Source: Leishmania donovani
Taxonomy: Eukaryota > Euglenozoa > Kinetoplastea > Trypanosomatida > Trypanosomatidae
DNA length: 64,000 nucleotides
NCBI RefSeq assembly: GCF_000227135.1
Contig: NC_018253.1
Span: 425,477-489,476 of the forward strand
Direction of reading: 5' to 3'
Shown: positions 10,701 through 19,840 of the stretch, piece by piece
Layout of the letters: each line of letters begins with the position of its first letter
Position numbering within the stretch: the stretch's first letter is position 1
Translations under genes and position numbers: made by a program
The notes under the pieces: generated by a model
Told to the model about the DNA's origin: nothing
Databases searched by the model: none
The model's input: the letters and a program-made list of their open reading frames with translations, nothing else

Positions 10701-11381
10701 TTCATGCCGCGCTGGATCTGTGCCCAGCGCCGAGATATGCCTGGCGCAGCGACCACCTCAACTGCGGCTGTTCCCACTGCCGCGCCTACATCTGTGAGCG
10801 CTTCCCATGGCGCTAGCAGCCTCGGGGCCGTCACCGCCACCATCGACGGCAACAGCAGTCGCGGAAGGCGGCGCTTTTTCCAGCGCTTGACTTCGCTCGT
10901 GGGATCTCGCCCGCCGACCGCAGTGTCAGCGACTCTGCCGTCTGAGAGCGCAAAGACCGCCGCGCTTCCTGGTACTGATGAGGACGAACCCAGCGCAAGC
11001 GTTCCGTCTAGGGGCACTAACCCCGAAAGTCGTTCGCTCTTCTCGCGCGCCACTGCATCACGGAAATTGAAGAGCCCTGTGGCACCGTTCACCTTTCCAA
11101 CCTCCTCATTTGGCGGGCAGCGGCCACTCGCCGGGGGTGGTGTCTGGGGCACCCCCCTCACAGAGCTCCCGCAGTGCATCCAGGTATGGCCATCAGCACC
11201 GCACGCTGGGGCTGGCGCGTCGCACCAGTACATCGGCGCCGCATCGACGGCGTCTTCGCCGAGGCGGCCGCCAATCGTGTTGAACTGCGCGACGTGCGAG
11301 GGGGCCTTTGCGAACATCGTGCTATTTGCCGAAGAAGGGGAGCTTCTGACGTCGCAGGTGGTACCGTATGCCACCTCGTGA
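7767..11381 (+). CDS. Divergent PROPPIN (Atg18/WIPI-type beta-propeller) with large insertions
   Basis: A 1,204-residue protein. Once low-complexity inserts are set aside, its blocks follow the order of PROPPINs, the propellers that bind PI3P and PI(3,5)P2 in autophagy and endosome biology. They are: LILNQTGTRIGVGHTRGFLV (about residues 70-90), a blade-1 type strand; VAVMAFLYEQTWMALVGGG (about 414-433); LLREFRVGVRLA, with F774-R775-V776-G777 where PROPPINs have (F/L)RRG; LQFVGNGAYLLCVHGADIIS (about 892-911), the strand that normally follows FRRG; SIVKEYLPQALSSRLEAYTR, matching the LPKYFSSEW-type segment; and VLNCATCEGAFANIVLF near the C-terminus, the last blade. The second Arg of FRRG is Val here, so lipid binding may be weakened. 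The N-terminus SDSDWEVLSSD resembles a LIR (Atg8-binding) motif, W6-x-x-L9 with acidic flanks. Typical PROPPINs are about 350-500 residues, so most of the extra length is Ser/Ala-rich insertion. The family call is inference from ordered motif matches. Confidence 0.75.
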   Translation: MSDSDWEVLSSDGEVQGVPPLRSAFTSSSGTARSVAAGAEEGNEKSAARDSMGTANRHAILTPLCLILNQTGTRIGVGHTRGFLVFRVVGAPAAAEAHGGGGTQAAAAMSTVSPWMAQEEKRSATPVHGVAANAADELRALPAQSQLLLDPQYNVDLLTFSHIRERMRQQQQQRAAKAACSSPSQSTATEAPSRAPPMVTPNGTADRSHAPRHATASGATAPLLPDEVLSEEDSDSSEYDRGLPMDLENDLGSFLTTAGRAFAHMKRDRQSLSSRKDKLATDIKSLHPQQGEAATIHTAPSPAAAASGTAMEAGHVTGGDGAPAEAPAMMSETHPSQCMRLTQEPTAVLERSKDEDIYVDPSISNVGDAGRVVVQRMDSFASSSAASSSSAAAGRRASDGAGESEDDYVGFEGGGVAVMAFLYEQTWMALVGGGPTPMGTPQCVQFIRDGELQHHLLMPDPVVRLFLDARLLFVLTTAELRMYTNPIEREWTCLRQSLPLSAAVASRYAFVAATADWANAPVRVWEKLPDPGTSPSSASAATAPDAVEGGLRVTSFASLASRPGGQIGDRGTRTAAVSLPVIPVVVDYARSLVLLPAGEEGKGFALHRYVSGPEVRYTGPVRSAGMSSSASAPDTEYAAEGQAHLFTGSTAVTTGRTTSFLQHIATQGTAHRNPLCNLALYVGWPSSIARLLSRDTEAGAGDQTGGSMGSGQVDGSSSVGLVTLVAASSEYATRITLWMLQGPQHEIATPYSDHPSSPSADSAGAAAFVLLREFRVGVRLAAPQVVMASLPGVSRYIARGHAALAGTSGRASSGGSEAASSTGAMLLANASAAGDTARSHGTATPASASGLFIAASSPPSSASHTGTMTSWATEAATAVASSATGLAVVHHLQFVGNGAYLLCVHGADIISIFSTSARETEQEAKNVCRDRVAAEQNRYSRLSIVKEYLPQALSSRLEAYTRQAWSSCSGRLPSADPTFMPRWICAQRRDMPGAATTSTAAVPTAAPTSVSASHGASSLGAVTATIDGNSSRGRRRFFQRLTSLVGSRPPTAVSATLPSESAKTAALPGTDEDEPSASVPSRGTNPESRSLFSRATASRKLKSPVAPFTFPTSSFGGQRPLAGGGVWGTPLTELPQCIQVWPSAPHAGAGASHQYIGAASTASSPRRPPIVLNCATCEGAFANIVLFAEEGELLTSQVVPYATS

Positions 11382-12053
11382 TGTCCGGTCGGCCGGCTCA
11401 CCTTTGGGGGAGGGGGAGGGGATGGGTGCTTGCGTATGCGTGCGTGTGTGGTGTGTGTCTGGGCCGATGGTTTGTGTGTGTGTGTGTGTCTTTCCTTTAT
11501 TTCCTTTTCTGCTCCTTCTCTTCCTGTGTACTCATGCCCGTCTGCGCTTTTATGCTCACTCGTGTACCTCCATCCACCCATCCACCCGCTGCAGTCGTGC
11601 AACACAGGAAAAGAATGCCTCGCGGAAGAGACAGGCGCGGAGAAGGGCGGCGATGAAACGAGTGATGGTGGCAGCGGGAGGTGCGCGGCAACAGCTTCTC
11701 CCGCCCCCGCCCTCCCGCCGTGCCTTCCCTCCACGTTGGATGTACCGATCGGGCGCTCTTTGCGGGTCATTTCGCTTTGTCCTCCTCGCGGGTCCTGTGC
11801 CTTCGCGTGCGTGCATGTGCATGCATGTTGATCTGCATGCGTCCCTGCGCACTCGGAGGCTGTGGCACACCCAAGCGCACGCCGATGCATGCAGGGACAC
11901 CATCGGCAGCTCGCTCTCTCTGTCTCACTATCCGCTCTCGCCTTCCCGTCGCGCTTTTCACGCAATAGCCTCTCCCGCGGCTCCAAATTTTAGGCGCCCA
12001 AAAGTCGGTTCCCACCCCACCCCCGCGTCCGCGCGTTGCCCCTGTCATCCATC
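11382..12053 (+). other. Intergenic region, no gene seen
   Basis: A G-rich start, a TG run at about 11473-11489, then C/T-rich DNA and GCATGTGCATGCATG-type alternations near 11810-11840. Confidence 0.7.
11917..11968 (+). promoter_or_regulatory. Predicted spliced-leader acceptor for the JmjC gene
   Basis: A C/T tract with CGCTTTTCACGCAATAG ends at AG 11967-11968. No ATG lies between it and 12054. A second AG at about 11992-11993 is an alternative. Confidence 0.6.
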
Positions 12054-13826
12054 ATGCCGACTAGCGCTGTCTCCTCGGCAACTTCGTGCGGCTGTCCATT
12101 GACGCTGCTGGAGGCGTTTGCGAGCAGCGCCGCCGCTCTTCGGCAGTTTGGCATTCCGCGCGTTCGCGTCGTAGGGCTGAGTGAAGGATGCACACAGCAG
12201 GATTACGAGCGTCAGCGCGCGCGCCCAGATGGCAAGGACCTCGAGACGCTGCTTCAGGAGAGCAGCCTGCGTGGCCCACACGGTCGGCTTGGCACTGCCA
12301 GCCGTCGCACCCAAAACGAGCAAAGTTCCCTGCACGAGGCAACGGCGTATCAAAACGTGCCGGTTGTGACGGAGCAGGAGTTTATGAGCAAGTTTGTCTT
12401 CCATTCTCGCCCGTGCGTCATCCTCGACGCGCTGGAGGCGTGGCCAGCACTGCGCAAGTGGCGAGACGATTGCTACGTGTTTGACCTCGACCACAGTCTG
12501 CCACTGGAGGCGGAGAAGAGGTCTGACTCTGAAGAAGAGCAGGACGAGGACGAGGACGCGAAGGAGGACGATGAGGACACCGGCACCAAAGAGCCGGTCT
12601 GCAAGCACGCAGGTAAGACGAAGTCAACGGGGGAAGCAGTAATGCGGCCCAAAAATGTCACGGTGGCTCTGACGCCAAACGGGCGCGCTGACTCCGTCAC
12701 CCGCGTCACGTACGCGACTGCCGCCGTGCCAGCTGAGGAGGCGGCCCGCGTGTACGCCGGCGATGAGGCCTGCAAGCAGGCAGTGCTCCTCTCTCCACTC
12801 ACCCACGCCGCAGACACAGACGGAGGCGGCGCGATTCGGCAAGAGAAAATTTTCATGTACGCCGCAGAGCTGCGCGTGACTCTGCCGCAGCTGTACGGCC
12901 TTCTGCTGCGCAGTCCCATGCGCTCGCCGCCGCACCCCATCGACATTGACATGCGCACCTACGCGGACAAGCAGCGCACGCCCGCTATCGCGTACGCGCA
13001 GCTGCAGAATAACTGCCTGAACACGGAGTACACTCACCTGCGCGTTGACCTGCTCCCGAACGTGGAGCGGTTTGGCTGCCGTGTCTTCAGCAAGGAGGCA
13101 GTGGAGGCGGCCAACGTGTGGATCGGCATCCCTGCGTCGGTGTCATCGATGCATCAGGACTGGGTCGAGAACCTCTACTCGGTGGTGCGCGGCGTGAAGG
13201 AATTCGTGCTGATTCCGCCGTGGGAGGGCCCCTTTGTGCCGAAGCCGGAGATCCCCGCCGCGGCATTCGCTATCGATGAGGCGGCGAGCCTGATCGACCC
13301 CGAGGACGACCGCGCCGAAAGCTGGTCGCTTCAGTTCAAGCAATACCCCGTGAAGGATGGCACTGTGGTGCCTTGGATGGACTTCGACCTCGCCGGCGCA
13401 GACGCGGAGGTGGACGCGGAGGGCGCTGCACGTGCTGAGCTGGAGGGCCGACTGCTAGAGAAACTTCGCGTTAGCACGTCGCCATCGCCGTCATTGTTGT
13501 CAAGCGCCGAGGCGAAGAGGGCTAGCAACGATGAAGACGCGGCTGCCGCACGCGAGGAAGCCGGCCGCAAGCCGCTACACCCCTTAGTCGTCTACGTACA
13601 CCCCGGCGAAACGCTTTACCTGCCCGCGATGTGGCTTCATCGTGTTGCCCAACACCCCGATAGCACCGACCTGCACGCGCGTCAGCGGCACAGCGGGTCT
13701 GCCAACGCGGCAGCATCCGCCTCGCCACCGCCACTCCCCCTGACCGCCGCGGTGAACTACTGGTATGACATGAGCTTCAGCAACCCGTCGGTCGTGCTTT
13801 TGCGTGAGTTTGGGCTCCTGTTATGA
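12054..13826 (+). CDS. JMJD7-like JmjC-domain Fe(II)/2-oxoglutarate oxygenase
   Basis: A 590-residue protein with a cupin_8/JmjC fold of the JMJD7 type. The metal site is visible as H367-Q-D369 in SSMHQDWVENLYSV, with the distal histidine H529 in LPAMWLHRVAQ. A lysine 15 residues after the first His (K382, in GVKEFVLIPPW) fits the 2-oxoglutarate-binding Lys, and the same H-to-K spacing occurs in human JMJD7. The C-terminal AVNYWYDMSF is a JMJD7 hallmark (AVNFWYDM in the human protein). The N-terminal block FHSRPCVILDALEAWPALRKW (from about residue 113) is also typical. Human JMJD7 hydroxylates a lysine in the translation GTPases DRG1 and DRG2. The same role here is inference. The protein is nearly twice the human length (316), because of an acidic insert (EEEQDEDEDAKEDDED, about 160-175) and a second insert before the distal His. 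The start is the only ATG after the predicted acceptor; frame upstream of it lacks ATG. Confidence 0.88.
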   Translation: MPTSAVSSATSCGCPLTLLEAFASSAAALRQFGIPRVRVVGLSEGCTQQDYERQRARPDGKDLETLLQESSLRGPHGRLGTASRRTQNEQSSLHEATAYQNVPVVTEQEFMSKFVFHSRPCVILDALEAWPALRKWRDDCYVFDLDHSLPLEAEKRSDSEEEQDEDEDAKEDDEDTGTKEPVCKHAGKTKSTGEAVMRPKNVTVALTPNGRADSVTRVTYATAAVPAEEAARVYAGDEACKQAVLLSPLTHAADTDGGGAIRQEKIFMYAAELRVTLPQLYGLLLRSPMRSPPHPIDIDMRTYADKQRTPAIAYAQLQNNCLNTEYTHLRVDLLPNVERFGCRVFSKEAVEAANVWIGIPASVSSMHQDWVENLYSVVRGVKEFVLIPPWEGPFVPKPEIPAAAFAIDEAASLIDPEDDRAESWSLQFKQYPVKDGTVVPWMDFDLAGADAEVDAEGAARAELEGRLLEKLRVSTSPSPSLLSSAEAKRASNDEDAAAAREEAGRKPLHPLVVYVHPGETLYLPAMWLHRVAQHPDSTDLHARQRHSGSANAAASASPPPLPLTAAVNYWYDMSFSNPSVVLLREFGLLL

Positions 13827-14590
13827 GGTGGGGGCTCGCTGCGCCGGGTCGGCGTTCCATCGACTCGTTCTCTCTCTCTCTCCCCACCCCTCCCCCCTTC
13901 ACGGAGGCGGATGCACCTCTTTTTTTGGTCAACACGAAGTACAGGCGACGGGGAGAGAGAGGTGGGGGAGGGGCTGTGAGTATCTGCGCTCGGCGGGTAG
14001 TGAAGCCAATAGTCATCGACTCACGGATGGAAGAAAAGAGGGGATTGAGGCTGGAGTCATGTGGGCAGTTTTTGCGGGTGGTTTTGGAGGGTCTGGATGT
14101 GAGTGTGCGCACCACTGCTAACGTCGGAGCATGCTTGATGCAGCAGCGCGAATCGCGTAACCGTGCAACTAAAGAGCCGGCACCACCAAATCAGTTTAGA
14201 AAGCAACCTGTGCACGCACGTCCATGTATGCTCTCTACCAAGGTGGGAAGGCACTCCTGCGCGCTGCTGCACAACAACAGCAGCCGAGGAGCCGTCTCAT
14301 CCCTCCATCACGTGAACTGTGGTTGTGCGAATGCTCATGCCCAAACAGGATTGGAGCGGCTTCCGTTCCGATGTTTCTCTCCTGCTGCCCCTCCCCCCCC
14401 CGCGCGCCCCCGATCCTCGAATCTCTCTTTCTTCTCCTTTCACGTTTTCTTTGCTTGCACCAGCTAGCGCTGCGGAGGGACGTGCACACGCATAAGTGCC
14501 TTCAGCCGCTCCACGCACACGCACACCCTCCTCGTCCCCCTCCGCTCTGCCTCTCACTTGCCAGCACAACACACACGCACAAACTGTATC
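13827..14590 (+). other. Intergenic region, no gene seen
   Basis: C/T-rich near both ends, with a purine-rich middle (about 13945-14060). The strongest signal in it is the polypyrimidine tract annotated separately. Confidence 0.7.
14381..14463 (+). promoter_or_regulatory. Predicted spliced-leader acceptor for the UTP5-like gene
   Basis: An almost pure C/T tract of about 80 bases ends in TTGCTTGCACCAG, AG at 14462-14463. The next ATG downstream is 14591, which fixes the start. Confidence 0.75.
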
Positions 14591-17500
14591 ATGACGGAAA
14601 AGTCGCTCCTTCTGAAGTGTGACTTTGCTGGTCGTTACTTCATGGTGGGCACTGACTTCCCCGCCGCACGCATCTTCGACACGACGACCTCATCCCTGGC
14701 CGCTGTTGTGGAGTTGCCCCTGCGCAGGCGCACAGTCTCGCTCGCTGCACTGACACTGACGTCTGTCGCGATTCGCCAAGCGGAGGAGAACGAAGCGCCG
14801 GCGTCAAGCGGGAAGGGCAGCTCGCTTGCCGGTAACCGCAGCGAGGCGCTTCTCGACAACAAGGTCGCCACATATTATGCCGCCGTCGGCCTCAGCGACG
14901 GTACGGTGATCCTGCACGATGTTCGCCGCGACGTTCAGCTCGCCCATGTGCAAGTGTCAGAGACGCAGCAGCCAATCATCTCGCTGCAGATGTGTGGCGG
15001 GTACGCGTTCTGCTTGGCTGCCAACCGCATCCTGTACGTGCTGCACGTTCAGAACTCCACCTCAGGGCCGTGTCTTCGTCTGTGCGTGCAGCCCGATGCG
15101 AGCTCGATCGCGGTCACCACACTCACTGCTATGGACACTGCGGCAGTGACGGCGCCCCGCACAGCATCAAGCGCCACCAACTCGAATCGCGTCTTTCGTG
15201 TGCTCGTCTCGGGGCCCACAAATGCGCTGTACGAGATGCGTGCGCTGGCGAACAACAGCAGCTGCAGCGGTGCCATGGCCGGCTCGGCTACCGCCAACAC
15301 GGCAGTCGCGCCGCAGGTGCACGCCACGAAGCTGCTGGCATTTCCATCGCAGGGAACGAGTGCCGAGTTTGCATGGGTGAGCAGCGTGGCCCCGTCAGCT
15401 CTGCCTGCTGGTGGCGGTGGTGTGTCGGACACGCCCGTCTCGCTGCCGGCCATCACGGCCAGCGCGCAGGATGGCGTTGTGCGCGTCTGGGACGTGCGGT
15501 ACACGCCACCGCCCTCCTCTGCCGCTGCCTCACCCCTCACCACCGATCTTGACAGCGTCGCTGCATCGTCGTCGGCAATGGTGGCGCGGTGCCGCCGAAC
15601 GCTTCTGTGCGGACAGCGCATCCTCAACGTGTCCGTGCTGCCCGACACGATCAACGGCAGCCGTAAGGGCAACTACATCATGGTGACCACCCTAACCGGT
15701 TCGGTGCTGCTCTGGAGTCTCGGTGACGCTCTGCTGCCGCCAGTTGTGGAGCCGGTGCCACTGAAGCCTGATGTGGTGCTCGTGTCTGCGGTGGCAGCTG
15801 GTCGGCTTCTCTTCGGTGCATTGCGGCCGGCGTCTGGAGCACCCAGCCACGCCGCACCATCAGACAGCCCGCTGCGTTCGCTGGAGATGACCCTGTTGCG
15901 CGGTCGCTTCGCTCTGCCCCTGTTTGAAACCAAGAACGTTGGCGACGCCGTGGAGGAGGCCTCGTCCGCAGGTGCCGCAGCGCCGCCGGAGTCGGCGGCC
16001 ACCACGGGCGCGGCCGTCGGAGCCCGCACGAAGGCGAGGGCGGCGAAAGCGAATGCTGCCAACGCGCGACGCACGGCCCTCGCCACCCTCGCCCTCGGCG
16101 TGGCCGGCACGAATGCCAGCGTCGCCACCGTCGTGGAGCTGCCGCTGAACGCGGCGCACGCCTCGTTGCTGGCACACCAGCGCGACGCGGAGTACCTTCT
16201 CCAGCACACCACCGACGCGGCTACGAGCGCCTTCGTCGTTATGGACACCGTCTGGGCAGCGCACCGGCAGCAGGTTGCCGCAAAGGCGAGCCAGTACATG
16301 ACGGACGCTTTCAAGGCGCCGCAGCTGTACCACGCCAAGTCCATTCAGGACCTGCCAGTGAAGCAGTACACACTCGAGCAGCGGCTGCAGCAGGTGGCCC
16401 GTGAAGAGGCGGCCGCCGCGCTGCGGCGGAGGCAACTCGCCACCGGCAGTGCAGTGGCCGCCGAGGGAGCAAGCGACGCCGACGATGCCCTCGAGCAGCG
16501 CCAGGGAGGCGACACCAAGGCTGGTCGCAGTGTCATGTCACACCACGCCCTCGGGCTCGCTACCGTGCCTCTGTATCAGGCGCTGCACGCAAATGACACG
16601 TCGGCTGTGATGGACCTGTTAAGCATGTCCGCTCGGTCCGCGGAGGGCATGCGGGCGACGGTGCTTTCCCTGCAGCTCCCGTACTGCCTGCAGCTGCTGC
16701 ATGTCATCTCGGAGCGTTTGGGGCTGTGCAGTAAGGCGGTCGAGAAGGTCACGCCAGCGTCGCAGTCTGGCGCGGGTGATGGTGCAGAGTCGACGACCGC
16801 GTGTGCTACGGCTGAGCAGGACGGTCACGCCGTCGGCACCGTGAGCGGCAGCGCGACGGCCGACGCGGCGGCGCAGTCAGCAGACGCCTATGGTAGCAGG
16901 GGCAGCGGTGCCGCGCTGCGCGGAGGCGTGGCAGCCTTTTCGATTCGCTCCTCTCTTCTCGAGTGGATCGACGCGATTGTGCACTACCGCGGCAGCGAGC
17001 TGCTGGCGGTGCAGCGCGATTGGGACGCGCGGGAGGCGGCCGGTCGGGCGAGCGAGACGACACCGCCGATGGTGGCCTCTCCTCCCAAGGACTTCCTAGC
17101 CCCCATCCTGCACCACTACGAAAGCTTGTGCAGCCAATACGACAAGCTGGCTGTCCTGTATGGGCGACTGTCGATCTTTAAGTCCGTCCGGCCTTCACGG
17201 AAGAATGAGTTCCTGAACATTCCGCGGAAGTCGCTATCCTCCAATGTGGAGATGGGGCGTCCAGTGCCAGCCGTCAACGGTGGCCTCGCCACTAGCAGCG
17301 ACTCCAGCAAGCGACGCCTGCACCTCACCGGGCGGAGCAGCGTCGTCGATGACGACATCCTCTTCCCTGTAATGTTCAAGGAGTCGCGCTCGCGGTCTGG
17401 CCCTCGAGTGGTGCGCGTCCGCAGCAAGCTCGAGATAGAGAAGAAGCGGCGGCAGCGCGAGAGCAAGGGCGTGGCGTTGCAGAAGCGTGCCCGCGCGCTG

Positions 17501-18166
17501 GCGCGGGAGCAGCTGCGGAGCACCAAGGCTGCGCACAGCATCCTCGACGACAACAGCGGCATGAAGCGCGGCGGCCTTGATGTCGTGGACCAGATCATGA
17601 TGGCCGAGATGGCGGGCAAAGACGGCGAGATGGACCTGGACGCGCTGGAGGCGATGGACCTCGCTGACGATGCGAGCGACGCGAATATGCCGAGCGACGT
17701 CTCCTTTGACAGCGAAGCGGGTGAAGAAGGTGAGGACTGGAGTGAGGAGGGGGCGGAGAGTGTCACTGCCGCTCGTGGCAAGAGCAAGAAAACCCGCAGG
17801 GAGGCCGTCGTCGCGGACCAAATGCTGGCCGACGCCGCGGATGAAGAGAGTGACGACGACCAAGACAAGGACGACGACGCGGCCCTCGACAGCAGCGAGG
17901 CCGAGTTCTCTTCGGGCAGCGATGATGACGTTGACTCCGACTCCCCGGATGGCGACGATGAAGAGAGTGATGCCGAGGAAGACGATGACGATGACGACGA
18001 GGCTCAAGAGAGCGGTGACGATGACAAGACGCAGACGTCTGACGAACTCGACGAAGAGAACGAGGACGATGGAATGGGCGAGGACATGCAGGAGCTGCTG
18101 AGCCGGCATGAGGACGATGCGGATCGCTCAGAGCGTCGCAAAGCCAAGAAGGTGCGCACTGACTAA
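14591..18166 (+). CDS. UTP5/WDR43-like SSU processome protein (WD40 + Utp12 domain)
   Basis: A 1,191-residue protein. The N-terminal half looks like a WD40 propeller, for example YAAVGLSDGTVILHDVRRD and ITASAQDGVVRVWDVRYTPP. Around residues 659-870 is a Utp12-type helical domain: VPLYQALHANDTSAVMDLLS, LQLPYCLQLLHVISERL and LHHYESLCSQYDKLAVLYGR. The last two match the pattern found in WDR43/Utp5, a t-UTP/UtpA component needed for rDNA transcription and early 18S pre-rRNA processing in the nucleolus. The C-terminus from about residue 1015 is strongly acidic (long Asp/Glu/Ser stretches), preceded by a basic segment rich in KKRRQRESKG. Acidic tails are common in nucleolar proteins. The protein is larger than human WDR43 (677 residues) because of Ala/Ser/Thr-rich inserts. 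Related UtpA members (UTP4, 15, 17) also combine WD40 and helical domains, so the exact subunit is less certain than the complex. Confidence 0.8.
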   Translation: MTEKSLLLKCDFAGRYFMVGTDFPAARIFDTTTSSLAAVVELPLRRRTVSLAALTLTSVAIRQAEENEAPASSGKGSSLAGNRSEALLDNKVATYYAAVGLSDGTVILHDVRRDVQLAHVQVSETQQPIISLQMCGGYAFCLAANRILYVLHVQNSTSGPCLRLCVQPDASSIAVTTLTAMDTAAVTAPRTASSATNSNRVFRVLVSGPTNALYEMRALANNSSCSGAMAGSATANTAVAPQVHATKLLAFPSQGTSAEFAWVSSVAPSALPAGGGGVSDTPVSLPAITASAQDGVVRVWDVRYTPPPSSAAASPLTTDLDSVAASSSAMVARCRRTLLCGQRILNVSVLPDTINGSRKGNYIMVTTLTGSVLLWSLGDALLPPVVEPVPLKPDVVLVSAVAAGRLLFGALRPASGAPSHAAPSDSPLRSLEMTLLRGRFALPLFETKNVGDAVEEASSAGAAAPPESAATTGAAVGARTKARAAKANAANARRTALATLALGVAGTNASVATVVELPLNAAHASLLAHQRDAEYLLQHTTDAATSAFVVMDTVWAAHRQQVAAKASQYMTDAFKAPQLYHAKSIQDLPVKQYTLEQRLQQVAREEAAAALRRRQLATGSAVAAEGASDADDALEQRQGGDTKAGRSVMSHHALGLATVPLYQALHANDTSAVMDLLSMSARSAEGMRATVLSLQLPYCLQLLHVISERLGLCSKAVEKVTPASQSGAGDGAESTTACATAEQDGHAVGTVSGSATADAAAQSADAYGSRGSGAALRGGVAAFSIRSSLLEWIDAIVHYRGSELLAVQRDWDAREAAGRASETTPPMVASPPKDFLAPILHHYESLCSQYDKLAVLYGRLSIFKSVRPSRKNEFLNIPRKSLSSNVEMGRPVPAVNGGLATSSDSSKRRLHLTGRSSVVDDDILFPVMFKESRSRSGPRVVRVRSKLEIEKKRRQRESKGVALQKRARALAREQLRSTKAAHSILDDNSGMKRGGLDVVDQIMMAEMAGKDGEMDLDALEAMDLADDASDANMPSDVSFDSEAGEEGEDWSEEGAESVTAARGKSKKTRREAVVADQMLADAADEESDDDQDKDDDAALDSSEAEFSSGSDDDVDSDSPDGDDEESDAEEDDDDDDEAQESGDDDKTQTSDELDEENEDDGMGEDMQELLSRHEDDADRSERRKAKKVRTD

Positions 18167-18483
18167 GAGAGAAAAGAGGGGCGAGAGAGAGAGAGATGAA
18201 CAGAGTCAATTAGCTGATCTTGGACTGTATCCGGAACGAAAGCACCTAGCGAGCTCCTCTCCCTTTCCCTCCCCCCCCCCCCACATGTGTGCGTACCAGT
18301 AACCAAATAACAGATTAAGATGATGCGGTCGAATAAGGCAGGAAATCCATACACTTATAGGTGAAGTGCGATACAATGGCAGAACGGGAATACTGAGCGC
18401 GGCGCCTCCTCTATCTGCTCCTCCACAGTATGTGAGTGCCGGTGTATCTGTTCGTGATGTGTTGGTATCCGCGCTGTGCAGAG

Positions 18484-18507
18484 GTGCATATATATATATA
18501 TATGCAC
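18484..18507. repeat. Perfect 24-bp palindrome, GTGC-(AT)8-GCAC
   Basis: Sixteen bases of alternating AT are flanked by GTGC and GCAC arms, so the whole 24 bases equal their own reverse complement. It lies in the presumed 3'UTR/intergenic RNA of the UTP5-like gene and could form a hairpin or cruciform. Confidence 0.9.
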
Positions 18508-19624
18508 GTAGGCGTATGTTCGTATGTGTGCGAGTGTGGAAAAGTCGGAGTGGGGCTGTGCTGGATGAGGGACGTGGCCAGTGAGTGTGTGTGTGTGTCG
18601 ATAGAAGCAGCAGATGAGCGGTACAGATGCCTGTCTGTGGAACGCTGATGGGCACCTTCTGTGCTACATGTGAGTGAGTGTGCATGCGGCTCGCCCTCTC
18701 TGCTTGTCTCTCCGCCCCACCCTCCTCCCTTCTTTTCTGGTTGGGCTCCTTTCTTGCACTTCGGCTAATCCTGTTGGCGGCGGTGGCGGCGGTGGTGCCG
18801 ACGATCGTAATGAGATGCACGCTGTTGGTCTCTCCCGACTTCGCTCTCGTTCTAAGAGAAATGAGACTCTCTTTCTGCCTTGTTTAGCTGTTGTTCAACA
18901 CGCACCACACACGCTCAGCATTCGCATGCGCGCGGAAACGAAAGGGAAGCACAGATGCAGAGAGAGAAAGACAGGCAGTGACTGCGAGTCGAGTTAACGG
19001 GTGAAGAGGAGGTGCAGATTTGTGGGGCTCTGCGTGCTACCAGTGAGCCATGGCGAGCAGCCTGAGTGCAGGTGCAAACGTATCCCCACGCGAGAGTCCT
19101 CTGTGAGAGAACGCGTTGTGTGTAGCGGCTCCGCCCTGCCACTGTCAGTGCCACTAAGCGTTACCTCTTCACTGAGAAATAAGCGAGACGTGTTCCTGTC
19201 CTGCGATGTGGCTCGGCAATGGTACCAGGGCAGATGATGCAAGGCGCACGAGTCATTGCCACAGCGCTCGAGCCTACCCTCGCCACCATCGCCTTTGCTC
19301 TCTGGTGTTGCCATGCACTTGTTGTTCTCGGCAACTGGTAGTGACTGGGCCATTACTTTCTTTCTCGCTCTCTGCATTTCTCCCTTTCTTAGATGCAGCG
19401 TCTCAGTCCGCGCCCCTTTTCGCCTCTTTTCCGTGCGCTTCGCTCTGTTTTCGTCCCCTTCTCCCGTGCGCGTGTGCGTTGTTCTTGAGCCTCTCGTCTG
19501 CTGGTTCTCGCCGCGTCTGCCACGCCTCCTCCGTGTCTGCTCGCCCACAAGCACACACACATAAATACGGAAAGAGGGAGCGAGGGATAGAGTGAGAGGA
19601 GCAGGGGTCACACACATACACACA

Positions 19625-19657
19625 TCTCTTCTCTCTCTCTCTTGGTGCTCTCATCAG
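19625..19657 (+). promoter_or_regulatory. Predicted spliced-leader acceptor for the membrane-protein gene
   Basis: A CT repeat tract ends in GTGCTCTCATCAG, AG at 19656-19657. No ATG lies between it and 19841. Confidence 0.7.
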
Positions 19658-19840
19658 GCGCTCATCCCCCCTTGGCATCGTCGCTCCGTGCCTTCTCTCC
19701 CGTTTTACGGCCCCCGCTGACTTTCTGCGGTGGTGCGGATCGAGGCGCACGCACGCGCACAGGCGCAGTTGATAGCAGCATCTTGTGGTGCCGTAGAGAG
19801 AGCGTGTGCGCGCGACTCCTGGAAAGGCACAAGCGAAAAG

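Larger units (their letters stand above)
18167..19840 (+). other. Intergenic region, no gene seen
   Basis: It holds a C12 run at 18271-18282, a 24-bp AT-core palindrome at 18484-18507, a short TG run near 18587 and a GGC/GGT repeat at about 18777-18798. It ends in C/T-rich DNA. Frames here are short and low complexity. Confidence 0.7.

Noticed and set aside
10652..11986. 444-codon reverse-strand frame over the end of the PROPPIN gene
   Set aside because: It runs across the end of a supported gene and into C/T-rich DNA, and its product is low complexity without recognised motifs.
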